Shown here: positions 57,344-64,000 of the stretch, piece by piece | How positions within the stretch are numbered: position 1 is the stretch's first letter | How the letters are laid out: every line of letters starts with the position of its first letter | Origin: Stachybotrys elegans | Taxonomy: Eukaryota > Ascomycota > Sordariomycetes > Hypocreales > Stachybotryaceae | Length of the DNA stretch: 64,000 nt | Assembly (NCBI GenBank): GCA_020746835.1 | Contig: JAGPNK010000014.1 | Span: forward strand, 434,001-498,000 | Direction: 5' to 3' | Notes under the pieces: model-generated | What the model was told of the DNA's origin: nothing | Databases searched by the model: none | Seen by the model: only the letters and a program-made list of their open reading frames with translations | Program-made: the position numbers and the translations under genes

Positions 57344-57950
57344 GATGAGCTATGTTTGCTGAGCAAGGCAGTACGATGAATCAAGTTGTCAGAAAAGTGT
57401 CGGATGTCGAGATGGAGCAAAAGAGCAGGTCAGAAGACCTGCGCACCTTGGGCTTTTATGCTCCCCCCTCTCTGTCTAACCCAGAGTGCCGTTTGTGTAA
57501 GCCGCATCTTTTGCCTGAAGGTGGAGCTGATTGGCAACTCATCCTGCATGCCCCTCAAACTGCAGAGGCCAGTAGGTACAGAGCAGCTGCTGCCTGATTG
57601 TTGCCGGAGCGAGCAAGCCCAATCGAGTCAGCCTCATATGGGGCATCAGGTTGCCTATAGGCCCCCCTCTGCCAAGGCGAGATGCAGTGGCGAACCGTGC
57701 TGGGCTCAAATGATCATTCAGAACCAATCAATCGTGATATTTGGTTGTCACTGGCCCGGAATATCTGAACAAGTTGACAGTGTAGTACACGGCGGCAGGC
57801 AATCTGATTGCCTGCCGGCCTAATCCAAACGCCCCCGCTGGTCCCCCGATAGATAACGAAGCTGAAGTACTCCAGTACATCTCCTCTGGTCCAAACAAAG
57901 AGTCATTCGTAATGTCATGAGGGTGAACCCGCCTGTCCGCTCGTGAACGT
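57344..57950. other. Intergenic, no gene seen
   Basis: Separates the AAA ATPase from the PIF1-like helicase, both on the minus strand. Nothing protein-like. Confidence 0.5.
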
Positions 57951-60032
57951 TCAGCCTTGGCTTGCATCGCTATAATCCGTGTCCCATGACTTGGACAAAC
58001 TCGAGGATGGCACAGAATCACGTCGAGCTGGGAATATCTCGTCCCCAAACCTGGCCCGCAGGAACTCATGAACCTCCTTGTTGCCCCCCTTTCCCACGTC
58101 CAGGCCCACTGCGGACTGAACGCGGAGACCTTCGAGGCTTGTCGCTCTGGACAGGGCCACGTAGACTTGACCTTCGGCAAATGCATTGGAGAGGTTCACA
58201 AACACGCGGTTGAGGGTCATGCCCTGGCTCCTGTGGATGCTGACTGCCCAGCCCGGGATTAGAGGCACTTGCGTCCGATGCAGGAGTGAAAATGGCTCCT
58301 TGCTGCCAACAGCATTGATGAGACAGGTGCCATAGATGGTGCGTTGCACCTGGTTATGGTGGAAGTGCACGCGCGGCCAAACTGTCCCACTCAGCGACCT
58401 GTTCCTCTCGGGCCAACCCTGCTGGGCCTGCTGGGCCTGGACCATCTCCTCCTTTGCCCTCATGCCAGCCTGCCGGTCCATAAAGTGTTTGATCTGCTTC
58501 ACTCGAAGCCTCGCGTTCTCGCCCACAAGCGCGTTGGCGAGCGCGTTGGGGTTCTTCTCCCGCACATCCTTGGCTTGGCGTTCGAGGAGGGGGAAGCTGG
58601 CAGGGTCAAACGGTTCGAACCCGCAGATGATGCCCTGGCTTCCATTGACGAGCCCTGCGGTTATATCGAGGTTAACCTGAAGCACAACGTGCATGCCGAC
58701 CCGCAGAGAGACTTCCGCATCCAGTCGGTGGTCTCTGCAGGCGTCCAAAGTCCCATCGGCGATGCCGCGGCGGGAGTATTTGGTAGCCATCTCTTGGTCG
58801 TAGGTGCCATCGGCTTTTTTGAAGAGCTCAAAGCCGTCCAGGGCATGATACAGATGCACGGGAGACTTGAGCTTGTTAAACTCTACCCTATTTTCACGGT
58901 CGACGTCTTTTCTCATGGGAAGAAGCTTTGTTGCATACTTGAGCGGCTTGGAGTTGCCTCCCAGCAGCATGTCTCTCTCCGCGCGCGACAATGAAATGCC
59001 CAATCGGCACTTTTGGAGCAGCTTGATGAAGGCCTGGTCACTCTGGCGATGGATCTGCCGCAGGTGAACGTGGACAAGCTTGGCCTCTTGCCAGGCCTCG
59101 CTCCTGAAGGCCCATTTGTCTTTCTCTTGCCATGGGCCGTGGTTGTCGGGGCAGTTGTACTCGTCGTTGTCACCATCTTGAATGGTCTCTTGCCCGCAGT
59201 AGAGGCAGTACTGAAAGGGCTTCACTGGGGGCAATTGACAGAAATCACCAGTGATGATGACCTGGACGCCCCCAAAAGCTGGCGCATCAATGCGGGCGGT
59301 TCCTGTGCTGGAATCATAGCACCGGACGTGCTTCATGCAAGTGTTGATGCGGTCCAGCTGGTTGCTTTCCACCATGCTAATCTCATCAATGATGAGCACA
59401 TCGGTCCCCCGGAGACGCTTGCTAACTTTGTTGCGGAAGCCCAGCTTCTTCACGGCGTCCAGGTCGCGCTTCGCATCATCCGGGGTCCAACTCATGTAAC
59501 CCCACGTCGTCACGCCATTGACTTGAAGTGCTGCTGCGCCGGTAGGGGCGATAACATGGACTGACATTCCCCGGTCCTGGAGCTTCCTGACAGCTGTCTT
59601 CAAGACGGTGGACTTGCCGCATCCAGCGGAGCCGGTGTAGAAGACGTTACGCCCACTGAGGATGAGATCAACAAGTTCCTGTTGCTCCTTGCACAGAATC
59701 GGTTCATCTTCCGCCTTGAGCCCACGAGGTGCAGGTAGTGGCTGAGAGCTTGGTGTGGGCATGGGCTGAGAGGTAGGCGCAGATGTTGATGCCGGGATTG
59801 GCGCCGGTAGTGATGCTTGTGATTTGGGTCCATCGTCACTGGAGGAGTCACTCAAGGAGTCACTCAAGGATCCACTCGAGAAATCGTGCGCCGGTAGTGG
59901 TGCGTGTGATCTGGGTTCATCGTCGCTCGAGCAATCGTCACTCGAATCCGAGGAGATGCTGATGACGTCGGCGCGTTGATGCTCCAGCCGTGGGCTCAAT
60001 TTTCTCCTCTTGAACGAATGAGCGTTGACCAT
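57951..60032 (-). CDS. PIF1-like ATP-dependent DNA helicase, 693 aa
   Basis: Single exon. I chose the ATG at 60032 (MVNAHSFKRRK). The frame extends upstream but lacks an ATG before 60032. Superfamily 1B helicase motifs run in order: TGSAGCGKST (motif I, about residue 130), APTGAAALQVNG (Ia), LIIDEISM (II), TGDFCQLPPV (III), then IHRSQGMTL (V) and YVALSRAT (VI) near 600-640. Between III and IV is an insert with CLYCGQE...CPDN, two Cys pairs that may bind zinc and are seen in a fungal subgroup. The N-terminus is acidic and Ser-rich (SDSSDD-type). PIF1 helicases unwind G-quadruplexes and act at telomeres and forks. This paralogue is nuclear-looking and probably not the main mitochondrial/nuclear Pif1. 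No Rep domain adjoins, so it is not a Helitron part. Confidence 0.85.
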   Translation of the reverse strand: MVNAHSFKRRKLSPRLEHQRADVISISSDSSDDCSSDDEPRSHAPLPAHDFSSGSLSDSLSDSSSDDGPKSQASLPAPIPASTSAPTSQPMPTPSSQPLPAPRGLKAEDEPILCKEQQELVDLILSGRNVFYTGSAGCGKSTVLKTAVRKLQDRGMSVHVIAPTGAAALQVNGVTTWGYMSWTPDDAKRDLDAVKKLGFRNKVSKRLRGTDVLIIDEISMVESNQLDRINTCMKHVRCYDSSTGTARIDAPAFGGVQVIITGDFCQLPPVKPFQYCLYCGQETIQDGDNDEYNCPDNHGPWQEKDKWAFRSEAWQEAKLVHVHLRQIHRQSDQAFIKLLQKCRLGISLSRAERDMLLGGNSKPLKYATKLLPMRKDVDRENRVEFNKLKSPVHLYHALDGFELFKKADGTYDQEMATKYSRRGIADGTLDACRDHRLDAEVSLRVGMHVVLQVNLDITAGLVNGSQGIICGFEPFDPASFPLLERQAKDVREKNPNALANALVGENARLRVKQIKHFMDRQAGMRAKEEMVQAQQAQQGWPERNRSLSGTVWPRVHFHHNQVQRTIYGTCLINAVGSKEPFSLLHRTQVPLIPGWAVSIHRSQGMTLNRVFVNLSNAFAEGQVYVALSRATSLEGLRVQSAVGLDVGKGGNKEVHEFLRARFGDEIFPARRDSVPSSSLSKSWDTDYSDASQG

Positions 60033-61409
60033 GGTGTATCGTCCACGAGGACCCTGGGCGTTGCTGTGTGATGTCAATTGCCAGCAAGGCACGCGATATG
60101 CTACGGGTTCTGAGCAAATGAGACGCGCTTCATCCAAGGTTGCTGAGGTGGACGCGTTTGGAGCGAGTGACGGTTTCAGCCCAGGAGCTGAACTAGCTAC
60201 ACTCAGTTAGATTAGCGCCATGCACCATCTACAACGGGCCGACAGAAGTTGGCCTGCTCCTCCCCGCACACGAGGGGATAATAGGTAGCTACAAGTACGG
60301 AGGCGAGCAACGAGGAGAAACTTTGCCTCGGCTTGCCCGATATCCACTGGTGCCTGCTCTCCCCCCGTTGGACTTGTCGATTGGCTTCCTTGCCGCCCAC
60401 CTTTGTCTTGATGGTCCTGCCACCACTCTGCATCTTCATCTGATTGGCTTACAGCCGCTGTCATTGTAAATTTGCCTGAGGATTCCTGGTAGTTACCCTT
60501 GTCAACCGAGCATCGACGCGGGGTGGCGAAGCAGAATCACAAGGACGAAAAAAGGCTCATTTTTCGAGTTGATACGGTAATACCGGCACTTGCTTGGTCG
60601 TCCAGCTTTGCGTTGGTGATAGCACAACTTTGCGTTGGTGATAGCACAACTTTGCGTTGGCTTTGAGCACCAACAGTCCCATCTGCGTAAATGCTATTGG
60701 TCGTTGGGCATTTCCTGAATCAAGAAGCTTCCTTGTAATGGCCCGTGTGGGTTCCACGTCAACCGTCTTTGGCCAATGAATGCTCCTTGGCGAAGACGGG
60801 ATCTCTGGCGTGTGATACAAAACCTGGAAGCGCTTGCTTCGCCTCAATCATCTGATTAACTGATGCATCTAGTTATGTAAAACCAATCAAGCTTCGCCCC
60901 CAACCACGAAGCGCGCGCATGGGGCTTTCTGTGACCACTCGAGTCAGCCTGGTGAATCGGGTGCGTATTTTTGGGATAGGCCGCGGCGCTCTTGGGCCCA
61001 CCCCTAATATGTTATGTAATGTACATACCTCAGTCAGGTCATGGACAACCAGGCATCATCACACCAACTGCAACAGTTGCCAGAGCCCTAATTGAAAGAG
61101 GACCGAGACATCGCGACTCTTAGATGTGCCGTAGTATCCCAGATCAAGTCTTCTCTAAGACGCCGGTTCAGACACAGGGAAGGGCCAGGCATCGGACCCA
61201 GATGCTCTCAGTTGACGCTAATTTCCCTGTGCCGTGTGCTCTGTTCAACCAACAGGTAAGGGACAACCATACTCCTAGCTCAACACCATGACAGGGATGC
61301 GATGCGCCCAGGAAGTTTGCCGTCCTGCCAGACCAACATAATGACCCAGACGACGGTAATCATCGGGAGGGAGGGAGGACCGCATGGGCAGAGGCTGGGC
61401 CTCAAAATC
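60033..61409. other. Intergenic region with a 22-bp tandem repeat
   Basis: Lies between the PIF1-like helicase (-) and the mini-gene (+). Holds the tandem repeat listed separately. The minus frame at 60557-60847 overlaps that repeat and shows no family features. Confidence 0.45.
60606..60660 (+). repeat. 2.5 tandem copies of a 22-bp unit
   Basis: CTTTGCGTTGGTGATAGCAC plus AA is repeated perfectly at 60606-60627 and 60628-60649, with a partial third copy to 60660. Confidence 0.95.
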
Positions 61410-61415
61410 TATAAA
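61410..61415 (+). promoter_or_regulatory. TATA box candidate for the spliced mini-gene
   Basis: TATAAA about 30-60 bp upstream of a CT/CA-rich leader and ahead of a leader intron at 61525-61607. Confidence 0.5.
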
Positions 61416-61622
61416 GAGCCGACACTCCTCCCATCTGAGTCTACTCCTTTCTACAGCAAATCGAACCAAAGACAACTGCAAACAACGACAATACGTACAA
61501 CACCATACATATAACTGGATACCTGTATGTGCTCGTGCAAGAGCCCATGTGCTCGAGTCCCGCATACCAGCAATATTAGCAGTGCTAACCTGACACATTC
61601 TTTCTAGACTTCAACCCACACC

Positions 61623-61917
61623 ATGTCTCTTCCAAGGAACTTGTCCACCCGCATTGTGAACCGCACTTTGATGTGTATTGAGACTAATCAATACGGCCGA
61701 GCGATTGGGTATGCATACCAGGCCCTTGCTTGAGATTACGAACTGACTCTCGTTCAGGCCTTGGATGCCTATCACGCCAGCGATGCGAGCAGCGGGGGTT
61801 GACAATATCCAAGGGGCATATCAATGGTCAGACCGGGACCAGTGTTACCAGAAGTTCAACTTTCCCAGTTCTGCTTATGAACCCATTCTTGATGTCAACG
61901 ACAACCAGGTTGGATGA
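61623..61917 (+). CDS. Spliced mini-gene, 81-aa hypothetical protein
   Basis: Exon 1 61623-61708 and exon 2 61758-61917. The 49-nt intron has a GTATGC donor, AACTGAC branch point and GTTCAG acceptor, and turns YGRAIGYAYQ-stop into YGRAIGPWMPITPAMRAAG. A second intron lies in the leader at 61525-61607 (GTATGT donor, GCTAACC branch, TTTCTAG acceptor). A TATA box lies upstream. These independent signals support a real transcribed gene, although each exon is too short to stand out alone. The protein has no signal peptide, two cysteines and an aromatic C-terminal half (GAYQWSDRDQCYQKFNFPSSAYEP), ending VNDNQVG. I do not recognise it. It might be longer if the final CAG-GTTGGA is a donor. Confidence 0.65.
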
Positions 61918-62736
61918 GAGCTGTGTTGAAGCAGCAATCTCTTATTTGGCACATGCCCAACGAGATTCATTGGTACTACTGTTGCTTAGTTGTGTGTAAA
62001 GTCTATAAAATACATCCATTATTGTGATGCCACTTTGAGCCGGTTTTTTGGGGGGTTTTTTTTTTTGGCGCCAATGTAGCCTGCTAAAGGACAACAAAGT
62101 GACAGGATGGGAGCCCCCCTTCATTTCCGACATCTCCAAGCACAATTGTGAGTTTTGTTTCTTGGTATAGGAGTAGTTCCATTTCTAGTGCAGCGTCTCC
62201 CAGCTCTGTCTCCGGTATTGGCACAATGTTGTTTGCATGTTATATATTGTTGAACCGGCTGATCTCTGAGCGTGAACGTTATGCTTGATTGGCGGCCTAG
62301 ACCTGTGCCCGCCCCTTTATTCGGTGTCCTATTTAGTGTCATGTTCTCGCCTGACCTTCTGTGCAATCTAGGCCAACACACACACAATGGCATTCGCCGC
62401 GTCAGACTGCCTAGAATCTGAAAAGCTTCAAGCTTAAACCACTTCCCTCAATAATCTGGTACCAGTGATCTTCCGTGCGCTAGGGGCTGAAAGCTGCATT
62501 ATCATGAGTATGTCGCTCGTGGTGGCCTCCCAATAAGCACTCGTGCGGGGGATGATGCACTCGAAGATCAAAAGCTTGCTGTAACTATGCTACAGAGAAT
62601 CTCCTGGCACACAGGGCATCTCAGTCAAAATATCTCAGAATAGCTCCCTGTATAAATCATCCTACATTATTCATACAATTCTAGCTTTTCGAGCAGTACA
62701 TGCCTTCATAAGACGCCATCAAGAACGTAACAACTT
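61918..62736. other. Convergent intergenic region
   Basis: 3' flanks of the mini-gene (+) and FZO1 (-), with a T run of about 12 bases near 62056. No gene seen. Confidence 0.5.
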
Positions 62737-64000
62737 TCATTCCGGAGTGCCAGGAGGCGCATCGAGACTTATGTCCCTAACCGCATTCCCCTCTGCAGTG
62801 CTGGCCCGCACAATGTTTCCAAAGTATTTGAGCGCGGCGTGGCTCTTCTCACGAACCTTGGTCGAATCGTCCCGTCGCTGCTCCAAGTCCCGGATAGACC
62901 GATCCAGCATAGTCCGCACATCGTTGGCTGGAATTCGGAGAACACTGCGCACCCTATCGGCAATGCGAGCAGAATTGGCATGTACATAATCTATTGCGGA
63001 CAGCTGTGCAGAAATCTTGGCGGCCAGGTGTCGTGGAACGACATCAGGAATTTGTTGAAGGACATGCGCCACGGTTGCGGTGATGACTCGGATGCATGTC
63101 AGCTTTATTATCCACAAATTAAGGGATTATATCATACCTGTGATCAAGACTCCCGGAATGACCAGTCGGCGGAAGCTGTCACTATCCACAGTGCGGGCCA
63201 ACATCAAGGCTGGGTCCAACCACCTGTGCAGATCCGTCAAACGGCCGCCTACGGCAGTGGCCAAGGTGAGAGCCATGCCCGCACTAGCAAATTTCTCACT
63301 CCAGACCAGCGTTGGCCAGTCAATGAAATCTTGCAGGTCGATGGATATATGAACCTGCCTGGCTAATGCGTCTCGCTTCTGGGAGAACATAGCCCCTGGT
63401 CGAAACTGGAGCTTCTCGAAAGCGCTTGTTCCCCCTCCGTGCAAGACGCCGAGCTCAGTGATAGAATTAACACCCTTGGCAGCGTGCGTGCGCGCGTTGT
63501 CCTCGCATCGGATAACAAGGTCAGCGATCCGTGATAACATGGCGTCCTTGAGTTCCTCGGCGTACTGAAAGGCGGTCCAAGGTCCTGCGTAGACGACCTC
63601 ATAGTTTTCAGTTCCATCACCAGCATGAGCGATGCCGTCGCCGATTGTCGAACGGCTGTGTTCAAAAACCTCGAGGCACGTGCTCTCGATCATCGAATCA
63701 ATCTCGGTTCCCACTTCAGCAACAGTCTTTCTCCGAGTTTCAAGCTGCGGCACGACATCCTCCACAACTTCGGAAGCACGGGCAAGCTCAGACTGTGCAG
63801 CTTCAGCAGTTGAGGCAGCCAGTCTATTGATATCGTGCAGGACGTTAAGCAAGTAAGTTCTCGCTGGTGCCAACTTGGACCTGGCACGATTCTCGAGGAC
63901 GAACTTGCGCAGGGACCTTTCCAGACGCTCAAAGGCCTGTGCTCTTTCGTCATCTGTATTCTTATTATCGTTTTTCGAGCCAGTGCCGATGCTGCCTTGT
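62737..64000 (-). CDS. FZO1: Mitofusin Fzo1, C-terminal part (cut by window end)
   Basis: Two exons are visible, 64000-63138 (open to the edge) and 63086-62737; the 51-nt intron (GTATGA to CCGAG) joins PGVLIT-VITATVAHVLQ. The start and GTPase domain lie outside the window. What remains begins in the helical bundle (AQAFERLERSLRKFVLENRARSK), then LAPARTYLLNVLHDIN and PWTAFQYAEELKDAMLSRI. RDALARQVHISIDLQDFIDW follows. Next is the region expected to hold the paired outer-membrane anchor (ASAGMALTLATAVGGRL and FRRLVIPGVLIT...TATVAHVLQQIP). Last is the C-terminal heptad region (KISAQLSAIDYVHANSARIADRVR, RSIRDLEQRRDD). Fzo1 tethers and fuses mitochondrial outer membranes (family knowledge). The family identity is from recall of this C-terminal signature. 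Confidence 0.85.

Noticed and set aside
57951..60032. PIF1-like helicase as part of a Helitron transposon
   Set aside because: No Rep domain, no flanking CTRR/hairpin end seen, and a normal fungal Pif1-type N-terminus.
1..64000. tRNA genes, CRISPR arrays, transposon ends
   Set aside because: Searching by eye for B-box-like GGTTCGA motifs found only coding occurrences (for example near 25480 and 58607). No spaced direct-repeat array or terminal inverted repeats were seen.

Overview
The window is a 64-kb piece of the nuclear genome of a filamentous ascomycete (Pezizomycotina; probably Sordariomycetes and possibly Hypocreales, an inference from protein style only). The evidence is short GT-AG introns of about 44-94 nt (two longer, 134 and 225 nt) with CTAAC/CTGAC branch points, genes on both strands without operons, and typical fungal families: REV3, ApsA/Num1, ATG3, Cwc24, mitofusin Fzo1, Nvj2, a GLEYA adhesin, fungal F-box proteins and APH-fold kinases. 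I read gene models by joining frames at splice signals. Exon coordinates are in the evidence fields.

Left part (0-17 kb): an F-box gene at the edge (-), a small unknown spliced gene (-), a small kinase-fold gene (-), a decayed F-box pseudogene with about three frame breaks (-), the membrane-contact lipid-transfer protein NVJ2 (+) converging on DNA polymerase zeta REV3 (-), and an unrecognised gene with an unresolved 5' end (-). A gene-poor 2-kb stretch with simple repeats follows.

Middle (19-42 kb): two divergently transcribed APH-fold kinase genes flank a diverged direct repeat. One of them gains an AN1-type zinc finger through a short first exon. Next come the cortical anchor ApsA/Num1 (-) with about 22 degenerate repeats, 3 kb without genes, the splicing factor CWC24 (+) with an odd intron end, ATG3 (+), a divergent casein kinase I (-), a deleted pseudogene (+), another APH-fold kinase (+), and the very-long-chain 3-hydroxyacyl-CoA dehydratase (+).

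Right part (42-64 kb): a small secreted protein with a GPI-like tail and a GLEYA adhesin share one divergent promoter. They are followed by a six-exon fungal transcription-factor-like gene (-), a kelch protein (-), an unknown nuclear-looking protein (-), a small F-box protein (+), an AAA ATPase (-), a PIF1-like helicase (-), an 81-residue spliced mini-gene (+), and the 3' half of the mitofusin gene FZO1 (-), cut by the window edge.

The genes do not form one pathway. Conserved housekeeping genes (REV3, NVJ2, APSA, CWC24, ATG3, HACD, FZO1) are interleaved with fast-evolving accessory genes (F-box, APH and CK1-like kinases, adhesin) and two broken genes. I saw no tRNA, rRNA, CRISPR array, intact transposon or secondary-metabolite cluster.
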